Shown piece after piece: positions 7,721-15,809 of a stretch of 37,889 nucleotides of DNA. Each line of letters opens with the position of its first letter. The stretch's first letter is position 1. A program made the position numbers and the translations under genes. Under the pieces are notes generated by a model. That model did not search any database. It saw nothing but the letters and a program-made list of their open reading frames with translations, and was not told the DNA's origin. The DNA is from Alistipes sp. (lineage in GTDB: Bacteria; Bacteroidota; Bacteroidia; Bacteroidales; Rikenellaceae): positions 1 to 37,889 of the forward strand of contig JAGAOZ010000022.1 of assembly GCA_017623505.1 (NCBI GenBank). The letters are read 5' to 3'.

Positions 7721-7754
7721 TTGCAAATGTAACGATATTTTATTATTTTTGCAA
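7721..7754. promoter_or_regulatory. Interlocked divergent promoters (glycosyltransferase / DUF115-like gene)
   Basis: Plus strand: TTG (7721-7723), 20 bases, TATTTTTG (7744-7751). Minus strand: TTG (complement of 7752-7754), 20 bases, TACATTTG (complement of 7724-7731). Each -33 box abuts the other promoter's -7 box, and the outer ends form an inverted repeat TTGCAAA/TTTGCAA. Both predict leaders of about 0-15 bases. Confidence 0.6.
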
Positions 7755-7769
7755 TAATAATTGTCGGGT

Positions 7770-8663
7770 ATGAGCATAGGATTACGCATAAAGGAGGCAT
7801 TGCACCGCACCATTGACACACTCTTCTTCTTTTCGGCTGTGGCTGTTAAGGAGGGCTTCAGTAATCGTGTCGCAAAGGCGGGTGCTATTGATATGAATCC
7901 TGAGGGACGTATCGCCATTCTGGGCAATGGTCCTTCGCTCAAAGCGGAGATGCAGCTACTCTCGGAGCGTGAGGAGTGGGCAAAGATGGACACTATGGCG
8001 GTCAATTTCTTCGCTCTCAGTGATGAGTTTATCGCCCTTCGCCCTAAGTATTATATCCTCTCCGACCCACAGTTTTTCCGCGAGGCGGGCAGGAGTGAGC
8101 GTCGCGACCTGCTCTACGACACACTGAGCCGCGTAGATTGGCAGATGACACTCTATGTGCAGTGCTATAACCCCGAACATTTTGACTATGCTGCCGCTGT
8201 GAGTAACAACCCCAACATCCGCATTGTCCCCTTCCACACCATTCCTTATAAGGGCTACCGCTGTTTGGAACATTGGTGCTACCGCCACGGCTTGGGCTCA
8301 GGTAACTTCGGTACGGTGGTGCAGAATGGTATTTTTGTAGCTCTGCTGCTCGGCTATAAGCAGATAGAGCTCTATGGCGTAGACCACACCCTGCTCGATG
8401 GTCTGATGGTCAATGAGCAAAATCAGCTCTGTCGTACTATCTCGCACTACTACGATGGTGCTCCGACGGAGCCAACACCTATCTACGTCAATGCCACCAA
8501 CCCTCCTCAGCCCTACACTATGAGCAGCTATCTCGCGGAGACCGCCGAGCTCTTCCGTGGCCACGAGGTCCTGGAACGCTACGCCCGCAGCCGAGGTGCC
8601 CGCATCCTCAACCGCACCCGAGGCTCGCTTATCGACAGCTACGAACGCCAACCGTTAGAGTAA
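7770..8663 (+). CDS. DUF115-like (MptE/Maf-type) protein, probable glycan-modifying enzyme
   Basis: The 297-residue cytosolic protein has the signature RIAILGNGPSLK at about 48-58, the nucleotide-binding loop of DUF115 proteins (6-hydroxymethylpterin kinase MptE-like and Maf motility glycosyltransferase families). Other segments fit that group: FFALSDEFIALRPKYYILSD, GSGNFGTVVQNGIFVALLLG and QIELYGVDH. In Bacteroidales such genes often lie among surface-polysaccharide genes, and this one is divergent from a GT2 gene, so a role in glycan transfer is a reasonable inference. Activity and substrate are not proven. The start is the ATG at 7770, 13 bases after the predicted transcript start; a TTG three codons upstream is less likely. 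Confidence 0.72.
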   Translation: MSIGLRIKEALHRTIDTLFFFSAVAVKEGFSNRVAKAGAIDMNPEGRIAILGNGPSLKAEMQLLSEREEWAKMDTMAVNFFALSDEFIALRPKYYILSDPQFFREAGRSERRDLLYDTLSRVDWQMTLYVQCYNPEHFDYAAAVSNNPNIRIVPFHTIPYKGYRCLEHWCYRHGLGSGNFGTVVQNGIFVALLLGYKQIELYGVDHTLLDGLMVNEQNQLCRTISHYYDGAPTEPTPIYVNATNPPQPYTMSSYLAETAELFRGHEVLERYARSRGARILNRTRGSLIDSYERQPLE

Positions 8664-8837
8664 ATCTACCCTTTCTCCTCTTGGAATTTATTAGTGGAAT
8701 AATTTTCTGCTCCTCTTAATTTTTGATTAGAGTGATGCAGATTTTGTACAAAGTGCAACAGTGAGTTTATGGGATAGTACAATCAGTACAGCCCTAAACT
8801 CAGTGTAAGCTTGTGCAAAAGATGTTTTGCTATAATC

Positions 8838-8870
8838 GAAAAGAAAAGGAGCAGCTAAAACTACTCCTTT
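8838..8870 (-). terminator. Terminator downstream of tRNA-Thr
   Basis: On the minus strand AAAGGAGTAG pairs with CTGCTCCTTT (8861-8870 with 8845-8854, one U-G pair) around a six-base loop, followed by a U-rich TCTTTTC. It lies 12 bases beyond the tRNA 3' end. I see nothing recognisable in the rest of 8664-8837. Confidence 0.7.
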
Positions 8871-8882
8871 GTAAGATATATG

Positions 8883-8957
8883 AGCCGCAAGCGGGACTCG
8901 AACCCGCGAAACCTTTTCATTACGAGTGAAACGCTCTACCAACTGAGCTATTGCGGC
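8883..8957 (-). tRNA. tRNA-Thr (anticodon CGT)
   Basis: The minus strand folds into a cloverleaf: acceptor GCCGCAA/TTGCGGC, D stem GCTC/GAGC with AGTTGGTA loop, anticodon stem TTTCA/TGAAA with loop CTCGTAA (anticodon CGT, reads ACG), and T arm GCGGG-TTCGAGT-CCCGC. The discriminator is U and CCA is not encoded. The variable region is seven bases, slightly longer than the usual five. The gene is alone and has its own terminator. Between it and cstA (8958-9128) I see no clear promoter match. Confidence 0.95.
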
Positions 8958-9128
8958 AAAGGGGAAATAAGGCTCCCTTTCGAGGTGCAAATATCGTAAA
9001 TATTTCCTTTTATTGATACTATTAGCTGCGAAAAAATCTATTATTTCATCTTTTTTTAGTAAATTCGCACATAATTGCTTTCGTTGCAAAGCTGCGATTT
9101 TAGCGAATAATAACTAAAACTATAAACT

Positions 9129-10562
9129 ATGATTACCTTTCTTATCTGTTTGGCTCTGCTCATTGTAGCCTACTTCACCTACGGTAAGTTCCTTGAGAAG
9201 GTATGTGGTATCGACTCTAAGGCAAAAGTGCCATCGGAGACGATGTACGACGGTGTGGACTATATCCCTATGCCTCGCTGGCGCACCTTCCTTATCCAAC
9301 TATTGAACATTGCGGGCGTAGGTCCTATTTTCGGTGCTATTATGGGCGCCTACTACGGTCCTGTGGCGTTCCTGTGGATTACCTTCGGCGGTATCTTCCT
9401 CGGTGCTATGCACGACTACGTGTCGGCTGTCATCTCACTTCGCCACGGAGGCTTGAGTATCCCCGAGATTATTGGTATCTACTTAGGCGACAAGACAAAG
9501 TTTGTGCTGCGCGTATTCTCTATCGTGGTGCTTATTCTTGTAGGAGCGGTCTTCATCCGTACCCCTGCCACCCTGCTTGACGGTATGTTCGAGAGTATCG
9601 GTCTGTGGTGGTGGATAGGAGCAATCATCGTTTACTACTTTATAGCCACCCTGCTCCCTATCGACAAGCTCATAGGTAAGGTTTACCCTATCTTCGGTGC
9701 TGCGTTGATATTTATGGCGTTGGGATTGCTCTACATAATCCTCTTTGGCGACTACACCGTACCGGAGCTTACATGTATAGGCAACCACCATCATAACGCA
9801 GCTAACCTACCACTCATTCCTACGCTTTGCATCACTATCGCCTGCGGAGCTATCTCGGGCTTCCACGCCACACAGTCACCACTTATGGCACGCTGCGTCA
9901 ATAACGAGAAGGAGTGTCGTTCGGTATTCTACGGTGCGATGATTACCGAGTCAATCATCGCTCTTATCTGGGCTGCTATCGCTATGGCATTCTTTGGCGG
10001 AGTAGATGCTTTGCAGGATAATCTTGCCGCACACGCCAACAATGCAGGCTGGGCTGTGGACCATATTGCCAACACTACGTTGGGCATTGCCGGAGGTCTA
10101 TTAGCGCTGTTGGGTGTTGTTGCAGCTCCTATCACATCGGGTGACACTGCTTTCCGCTCGGCACGTCTTATCGTTGCCGACATTTTCCATATCGACCAGC
10201 GTAATATCGTGAAGCGTCTTGCCGTAAGTGCTGTACTCTTTGCAGTGGGTGTATCGTTGCTGTTTGTGAACTTCGATATTTTGTGGCGTTACTTCGCTTG
10301 GGCTAATCAGACATTGAGCGTCTTTGTGCTGTGGACCATTACAGTATATCTCTACAAGAAGGGCGGAATGAGTTATTGGTTGGCGATGATACCTGCTCTG
10401 TTTATGACCTATATCTGCAGTAGCTACATCTTTATCTCTAAGACCGAGTTCATCGGTATGGAGAATCGCACCCTCGCCTACGCACTTGGTGCTGTTGTAA
10501 CCTTAGTTATCGCCGCCTTGGCAATGCTTAAATTCCGTAGAGATGATAAGATTAAAGCTTAA
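9129..10562 (+). CDS. cstA: CstA-family carbon starvation / nutrient transporter
   Basis: A polytopic inner-membrane protein (477 residues, many hydrophobic helices) of the CstA family, whose members import peptides or pyruvate. The N-terminal family region is clear: FTYGKFLEKVCGID, then YVPMP-like DYIPMPRWRTFLIQLLNIAG and GVGPIFGAIMGAYYGPVAFLW, GAMHDYVSAVISLRHGG. It is the short form usual in Bacteroidetes rather than the roughly 700-residue E. coli type, and lacks the long C-terminal extension. The next gene starts 20 bases before this stop codon, so they are translationally linked. The exact substrate is not readable. Confidence 0.92.
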   Translation: MITFLICLALLIVAYFTYGKFLEKVCGIDSKAKVPSETMYDGVDYIPMPRWRTFLIQLLNIAGVGPIFGAIMGAYYGPVAFLWITFGGIFLGAMHDYVSAVISLRHGGLSIPEIIGIYLGDKTKFVLRVFSIVVLILVGAVFIRTPATLLDGMFESIGLWWWIGAIIVYYFIATLLPIDKLIGKVYPIFGAALIFMALGLLYIILFGDYTVPELTCIGNHHHNAANLPLIPTLCITIACGAISGFHATQSPLMARCVNNEKECRSVFYGAMITESIIALIWAAIAMAFFGGVDALQDNLAAHANNAGWAVDHIANTTLGIAGGLLALLGVVAAPITSGDTAFRSARLIVADIFHIDQRNIVKRLAVSAVLFAVGVSLLFVNFDILWRYFAWANQTLSVFVLWTITVYLYKKGGMSYWLAMIPALFMTYICSSYIFISKTEFIGMENRTLAYALGAVVTLVIAALAMLKFRRDDKIKA

Positions 10563-11223
10563 ACCCGCCTCGACAGAGTTTATGAGCATAGAGGGTGGCG
10601 AGAAGCTCTCCTCACTGCTGCGTCGCTCACGTTCAATGGAGGCCGAGGGCAAGATTAGCGAGGCATGCGAGATGCGTTTGGAGGGCGTCGAGGCACTGCT
10701 CAACGCTATTGGCGAGGAGGAGGTACGACTAAATTGGGAGGACAAAGACTCTCGTTCGGCTATGGAGCTACTCTACCTCTCGGCTGCCGACCACCTTTCG
10801 ATAGGCGAGGTAGAGACTGCTACCACGCTCTGGGAACAACTGCTTGCGCTCGACGAGGAGGACCACTTGGAGGCGGTCGTTATGCTCGCCCTATGCTATA
10901 TCGTGCTGGAGGATTGGGAGTGTCTGGAAGATGCTCTGTTCAATATCTCCACCAAGTCGCCAGAGTACCATCTAATAAACCTATGGGCCGAGTATCGCCG
11001 TAGCGGAGGCATCGACAAGGACACCCTGCGTACCCTGCGCACACGCCATAAGCTATGGTTTGAGGAGTTTGTCGCTACGGAGCACCCTGCCGATGAGGCA
11101 TACCTTACAGACTGCCGCTCGGAGCGACCATCACAGAGCACCGAGGCACGCGAGTTTTGGTTTGCTACGGAGGCAATATGGCAGAATCACAAAGATTTTA
11201 TAACATCAATTCGTAAAGCATAA
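10543..11223 (+). CDS. Predicted all-helical, TPR-like cytosolic protein
   Basis: I do not recognise a named family. The 226-residue product has no signal peptide, is rich in Glu and Leu, and reads as helical pairs (LSSLLRRSRSMEAEGKISE, AADHLSIGEVETATTLWEQL, LCYIVLEDWECLEDALF) like tetratricopeptide repeats. The end is basic/aromatic. It overlaps cstA by 20 bases when the first ATG is used; the ATG at 10582 (codon 14) avoids the overlap and is also plausible. The hydrolase gene follows after 4 bases, so cstA, this gene and the hydrolase form one unit. A scaffold or accessory role for the transporter is only a guess. Confidence 0.75.
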   Translation: MIRLKLKPASTEFMSIEGGEKLSSLLRRSRSMEAEGKISEACEMRLEGVEALLNAIGEEEVRLNWEDKDSRSAMELLYLSAADHLSIGEVETATTLWEQLLALDEEDHLEAVVMLALCYIVLEDWECLEDALFNISTKSPEYHLINLWAEYRRSGGIDKDTLRTLRTRHKLWFEEFVATEHPADEAYLTDCRSERPSQSTEAREFWFATEAIWQNHKDFITSIRKA

Positions 11224-11227
11224 TATT

Positions 11228-12019
11228 ATGAGAAAGATTTTTTTGCTATTGGCTCTCACTATTGGCTGCATTGCGGCTAATGCTCAAGAGTACAAGTACA
11301 AAACAGAGAAAGATATTATCTATCGCTCGGTAGATGAATATGCTGAGAAGATGTGCCGTATGGATATCGCTCACCCCGAAGGCGCAGAGGAACGTCCTGT
11401 CATCGTATGGTTCCACGGTGGAGGTCTTACAGGTGGCTGGCGACATATCCCACAGGAGTTGTTGCGTGACGGCGCTGTCGTTGTCGGCGTAGGCTACCGT
11501 TTCTCACCACACGTCGCCGTTACACAGATTATCGACGATGCCGCTTGCGCTATCGCGTGGGTTATAGATAACATCTCGCAGTATGGCGGCAACCCCGATA
11601 AGGTATTCATCTCGGGCCACTCTGCCGGCGGCTATTTGGTCGCTATGGTAGGCTTGGATAAGAGTCGTTTAGCAAAATATGATAAGGATGCCGACGCTCT
11701 GGCCGGCATCATACCTTTCAGCGGTCAGGCTATCACCCACTTTGAGGAGCGTCGCTCACGTGGTATTGCCGACAAGCAGCCTATCGTTGATTCGCTTGCT
11801 CCGCTCTATCACGTCAGAGGCGATGCAGCACCTATTCTGATTCTTTCGGGCGACAGAGAGTTGGAGATGTTGGGACGCTATGAGGAGAATGCCTATTTCT
11901 GGCGTATGCTCCGCTTGGCAGGCGATGATGATGCCACTATCTATGAGTTCGACGGCTATGGCCACGGCATGTGCGAGCCCGGCTACCCACTCCTACTGGA
12001 GTTCATCCGCAAACACTAA
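11228..12019 (+). CDS. Secreted alpha/beta hydrolase (esterase-like)
   Basis: A 263-residue exported serine hydrolase of the carboxylesterase/BD-FAE type. It has a signal peptide (MRKIFLLLALTIGCIAANAQ, cut near 20) and an oxyanion-hole HGGG at 63-66. The nucleophile elbow GHSAG at 130-134 gives Ser132; Asp209 (SGDRE) and His246 (GYGHGM) complete the triad. Such enzymes remove acyl groups from sugars or other small esters in the periplasm; the substrate is not readable. It is the third gene after cstA, 4 bases from the helical-repeat gene, and is followed by a strong terminator. Confidence 0.9.
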   Translation: MRKIFLLLALTIGCIAANAQEYKYKTEKDIIYRSVDEYAEKMCRMDIAHPEGAEERPVIVWFHGGGLTGGWRHIPQELLRDGAVVVGVGYRFSPHVAVTQIIDDAACAIAWVIDNISQYGGNPDKVFISGHSAGGYLVAMVGLDKSRLAKYDKDADALAGIIPFSGQAITHFEERRSRGIADKQPIVDSLAPLYHVRGDAAPILILSGDRELEMLGRYEENAYFWRMLRLAGDDDATIYEFDGYGHGMCEPGYPLLLEFIRKH

Positions 12020-12036
12020 GCATATAATATTAAAGT

Positions 12037-12080
12037 ATTAGGGCTACCTCCTACATCGGGAGATAGCCCTAATTTTGTAT
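12037..12080 (+). terminator. Intrinsic terminator of the cstA operon
   Basis: ATTAGGGCTA (12037-12046) pairs with TAGCCCTAAT (12064-12073), with a further CTCC/GGAG inside (12048-12051 with 12059-12062), followed by TTTTGTAT. It begins 17 bases after the hydrolase stop codon. Confidence 0.75.
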
Positions 12081-12106
12081 ATAGTATAACGCCGAAGGCA
12101 CCCGCC

Positions 12107-12232
12107 AATAAATTCATTTAACGAGGGGTATACAAGGCTCGCGTAGATGGGGAAAAGCGGAGTTTACTGAGCGTAAATGAGCATTTTTTCCCATCAAGCA
12201 CAACGCAGTAGACACCCATTAAATGGATTTAT
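12107..12232. repeat. Nested palindromic intergenic element
   Basis: Three inverted repeats are nested. Outer: AATAAATTCATTTAA (12107-12121) with TTAAATGGATTTATT (12218-12232), one mismatch. Middle: GATGGG with CCCATC, extended by A-rich/T-rich flanks. Inner: TTTAC-TGAGC-GTAAA. It also holds AGCACAACGCAG (12197-12208), found again at 2153-2164. It lies between the cstA-operon terminator and the asd stop codon and codes for nothing recognisable. It may be a dispersed repeat of this genome. Confidence 0.55.
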
Positions 12233-12235
12233 TTA

Positions 12236-13246
12236 TTATATTGATTTATTCTTAATTAACCACTCCGCAATCTGTATCGCATTCAATGCCGCTCCCTTCT
12301 TAATCTGGTCGGCTACACACCAGAAAGTGAGACCATTCTCGGAGGTCAAATCCTTACGTACACGACCCACGTATACAGGCTCCTTGCCGGCGATAAATAG
12401 AGGCATTGGATAGTGCTTATTCGCAGGGTCATCCATCAAGATAATACCCTCAGCCTCGGCAAAAGCTTTATGTGCTGCCGCAACCGAGATAGGTTCTTGG
12501 GTCTCCACCCAGATACTCTCAGAGTGAGCTCGCATAACAGGCACACGCACACAAGTTGCCGACACCTCTACATCGGAGTGCATAATCTTACGTGTCTCAT
12601 TATACATCTTCATCTCCTCCTTGGTGTAGTCATTATCCATAAAGACGTCGATATGAGGGATGACATTATATGCCAATTGATATGCAAACTTCTCCACCGT
12701 AGGCTCCTCGCCCTCAACAAGCTGCTTGTGCTGCTGCTCCAGCTCCGCCATAGCCGACGCTCCACCACCACTGGCCGATTGATATGTTGCAACGTGCACT
12801 TTACGTATGTGCGACAGATTCTCGATAGCCTTCAAAGCTACCACCATCTGTATCGTCGTACAGTTAGGGTTAGCTATTATATTACGTGGAGCGAACAACG
12901 CATCCTCAGCATTCACCTCAGGCACAACCAATGGCACATCCTCATCCATACGGAAAGCACTTGAGTTATCAATCATGATAGCTCCATGCTTGGTTATGGT
13001 CTGTGCATACTCCTTTGATGTCGAGGCACCTGCCGAAGTCAAAGCTATATCTACGCCCTTAAAGTCGTCATTATGCTGAAGCAATTTCACCTCAATCTCC
13101 TTACCTCTAAATGTATATTTACGACCGGCACTTCTCTCCGAGCCAAACAACAAAAGCTCATCAACCGGAAAATCAACTTTCTCGTTGAGTATCGTCAGAA
13201 ACTCCTGACCCACGGCGCCACTTGCGCCAACAATTGCTATTCTCAT
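12236..13246 (-). CDS. asd: Aspartate-semialdehyde dehydrogenase
   Basis: This NADP-dependent cytosolic enzyme reduces aspartyl phosphate to aspartate semialdehyde, the branch point to diaminopimelate/lysine, threonine and methionine. The nucleotide-binding N-terminus is [15 protein letters not shown] (3-17). The catalytic cysteine is C129 in [19 protein letters not shown] and the later [13 protein letters not shown] (active-site His) fit the family. Length (336) is normal. It starts 10 bases after the PBP1A stop codon, so the two are co-transcribed. This links the precursor for the peptidoglycan cross-link amino acid with a peptidoglycan synthase. Confidence 0.96.
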   Translation of the reverse strand: MRIAIVGASGAVGQEFLTILNEKVDFPVDELLLFGSERSAGRKYTFRGKEIEVKLLQHNDDFKGVDIALTSAGASTSKEYAQTITKHGAIMIDNSSAFRMDEDVPLVVPEVNAEDALFAPRNIIANPNCTTIQMVVALKAIENLSHIRKVHVATYQSASGGGASAMAELEQQHKQLVEGEEPTVEKFAYQLAYNVIPHIDVFMDNDYTKEEMKMYNETRKIMHSDVEVSATCVRVPVMRAHSESIWVETQEPISVAAAHKAFAEAEGIILMDDPANKHYPMPLFIAGKEPVYVGRVRKDLTSENGLTFWCVADQIKKGAALNAIQIAEWLIKNKSI

Positions 13247-13256
13247 ATATTAACCT

Positions 13257-15647
13257 TTAGTCAAAAAATTCATCACCATCAATTACATTTACCGCCGTTG
13301 AGTCAGGCTCGATAGACCATGGACAGTCGTGTGACTCCCAGCCCTCCGGACGTGTAAATTTATCTTGTCGTGTCACGCCAAGCGTACCATCCTCATAGAC
13401 CATCTTCAAAAACTCGCCCACGATAGGCAGAGCCATAACACTACCCTCACCACGAGAGTTAAGGTGTACGGATTGCTCATCTCCACCGACCCATGAGCCC
13501 ATAACAAGATTTGGCGTCACACACATAAACCAAGCATCTCGGTTATTATTCGTCGTTCCTGTCTTACCGCCCAGCTCGACATTCTCCATACCAAACTGCC
13601 AACGCAAACGTCCACCGGTACCCGATGTTACAACCTTCTGCAACATTGTCAGCATGGTGTAGGCTGTATGTTTATTCACAGCATCATTCGACTTAGGTAC
13701 AAAGGTCGAGATAACATTACCTTGACGGTCCTCAATGCGGGTAACAAATATCGGCGCAGTATGCACACCACCATTAGCCAACGTTGAATAGGCACTTACC
13801 ATCTCGTAAACATTCGACTCAAAGGCACCCAAACACATCGCGTATGCCGGATAGATGTAGCTTCTAATACCCATACCGTGGATGAAATCTGCCACCGCCT
13901 CAGGCTGCTTAGCCTGCTTCATCAGCCACGCCGAGTAGTTATTACGTGAGTTTGCCAGACCCCAATACAGCGGATGAAGCACACCGTCGTAGGTATACGC
14001 TCCAGCCTCCTTAGGTGACCATATTCCCGATGAAGTCTCTATCGAAACAGGGAGATTTGGAGCCATAGTACAAGGGGTGAATCCCAAACGGTCTATTGCA
14101 AACGTATAGATAAAAGGCTTCACCGTAGAGCCAATCTGTCGCTTACCCTGCTTAGCCATATCGTATTTGAAGAAACGGAAATCAGGACCTCCGACATAGG
14201 CTTTAATCTGACCTGTCTGAGGATTCATCGCCACGAAACTTGCACGTAAAATCTGTTTATGATGCAGCACAGAATCGCGTGGTGTCATAATCGTATCCTT
14301 CACACCATCGTAAGTAAAAATCTTCATGCGACAAGGCTTCTCGAATGAAGCATAAATCTCATCGTCACTGAATCCCACCTTACGCATCTCTCTGAAGCGG
14401 TCCGAGCCACGCATTCCGCGACGAATAATCTTCTCTCGGCCCTCGGCATCCACGCCCTGGAATAACACACCCGTTGCCTTCACCTGCTGGTCCATACGAG
14501 GCTGCACCTCCTCAGCCATCTGCTTACGCATAGCCTCCTCGGCATAAATCTGCATAGTAGGGTTAATTGTTGTATAGATACGCAGACCATCACGATAGAT
14601 ATTGTAAGGAGTACCATCTGCCTTGGTATTCTTATGACACCAGCCATAGATAGGATTCTCGTTATACTCCTTCAATGCCATCTCATAGTCCCAATCCGTA
14701 TTGAACTGCTTACGTGTTGGCGGCTTGGCCGTCAAGGTCAGACGCAACATCTCACGGAAGTATGTTACTTGACCACTATTGTGACTTATCTGGCTATAAT
14801 TGAGTTCGATAGGCAGGCTCTTCAAGGAGTCGCATTGATGCGCTGAGATAGCTCCCGAAGTATTCATACGGTCCAATACCAGATTACGACGTTGCAATGC
14901 CGCCTCAGGATGGTAGACAGGAGAGTAACGCGAAGGAGCATTTACCACAGCAACCAACAGAGCCGACTCCTGCACATTGAGTTCGTTTGGTGCTTTGTCG
15001 AAGAATATTCGCGAGGCTGATTTGATACCGTAAGCGTTAGTACCGAAGCCCACCGTATTTAGATACATCGCCGCAATCTCCTCCTTGGTGTAGTTGTACT
15101 CCAACTTTAGAGCTGTTACCCACTCACGGAACTTAAATGTTATGAGTTTCATAGCTCTTGAGATACCGCTTTCTGCTACTCCTTCACGAGGGAAGAGGTT
15201 TTTGGCAAGCTGCTGAGTGATAGTACTACCTCCACCTTGAGCAGTATTTTGCATAATAAGGGTCTTGAAACCTACACGGAAAAGGGCAGGAATATCAATT
15301 CCCGAATGTTCATGAAAACGCAAGTCCTCTGTCGAGATAAGTGCAGCAACCACAGGAGGCATCGTACGACCTTCGATAGTCAGATTATTCTTAGGGTCCA
15401 CCGACATCATATCCTCATACTGCACATACGAGCGGTTCTCGATAAAGAATGTTCCTATAATCTCTCCATTATCGCCATATATCTCACTGGCAATATTGCT
15501 CTTTGGGTTCTCCAACTCCTCAAAAGTAGGCATCTCTCCGAAGACCTCAAAAGAGACCAAAATCAACATTCCGAATATAATCACAAGTGGACTCATTCCC
15601 AGAATCCACAGACTCCATACAATCGCTTTGCGTGTTTTAGGCTTCAT
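13257..15647 (-). CDS. Class A penicillin-binding protein (PBP1A type)
   Basis: A bifunctional inner-membrane peptidoglycan synthase of 796 residues. After one membrane helix (about 10-33) comes a glycosyltransferase family 51 domain with the catalytic Glu in STEDLRFHEHSG (E107) and QGGGSTITQQLAKN at 137-150. The transpeptidase domain follows, with S507-TVK, S567-R-N and K695-TG motifs complete. The region between (about 300-470) is the usual linker. The tail lacks the extra OB or FN3 domains seen in some family members. asd follows after 10 bases. It polymerises lipid II glycan and cross-links peptides. Confidence 0.95.
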   Translation of the reverse strand: MKPKTRKAIVWSLWILGMSPLVIIFGMLILVSFEVFGEMPTFEELENPKSNIASEIYGDNGEIIGTFFIENRSYVQYEDMMSVDPKNNLTIEGRTMPPVVAALISTEDLRFHEHSGIDIPALFRVGFKTLIMQNTAQGGGSTITQQLAKNLFPREGVAESGISRAMKLITFKFREWVTALKLEYNYTKEEIAAMYLNTVGFGTNAYGIKSASRIFFDKAPNELNVQESALLVAVVNAPSRYSPVYHPEAALQRRNLVLDRMNTSGAISAHQCDSLKSLPIELNYSQISHNSGQVTYFREMLRLTLTAKPPTRKQFNTDWDYEMALKEYNENPIYGWCHKNTKADGTPYNIYRDGLRIYTTINPTMQIYAEEAMRKQMAEEVQPRMDQQVKATGVLFQGVDAEGREKIIRRGMRGSDRFREMRKVGFSDDEIYASFEKPCRMKIFTYDGVKDTIMTPRDSVLHHKQILRASFVAMNPQTGQIKAYVGGPDFRFFKYDMAKQGKRQIGSTVKPFIYTFAIDRLGFTPCTMAPNLPVSIETSSGIWSPKEAGAYTYDGVLHPLYWGLANSRNNYSAWLMKQAKQPEAVADFIHGMGIRSYIYPAYAMCLGAFESNVYEMVSAYSTLANGGVHTAPIFVTRIEDRQGNVISTFVPKSNDAVNKHTAYTMLTMLQKVVTSGTGGRLRWQFGMENVELGGKTGTTNNNRDAWFMCVTPNLVMGSWVGGDEQSVHLNSRGEGSVMALPIVGEFLKMVYEDGTLGVTRQDKFTRPEGWESHDCPWSIEPDSTAVNVIDGDEFFD

Positions 15648-15696
15648 AGTTTACCAAATCTTTTATGGAAGGTTCTATAAATTATCTTCCAAGATG

Positions 15697-15704
15697 CAAA
15701 GTTA
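15697..15704 (-). promoter_or_regulatory. Candidate -7 element for the PBP1A-asd operon
   Basis: TAACTTTG on the minus strand matches TAnnTTTG and predicts a leader of about 43 bases. No TTTG/TTG stands at the preferred spacing upstream. Confidence 0.35.
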
Positions 15705-15809
15705 AAAATTTATTTCAATAAATTTATAAGCAACGCATATTTCTTGCTATATTGTACAGAGAATTATGCCAAACAAGAGTCTGTCTGACAATATAATTCA
15801 CACAAAGAT

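Noticed and set aside
8727-9089. 120-codon minus-strand open frame over the tRNA gene
   Set aside because: It spans the whole tRNA-Thr cloverleaf and its terminator, which explain the sequence.
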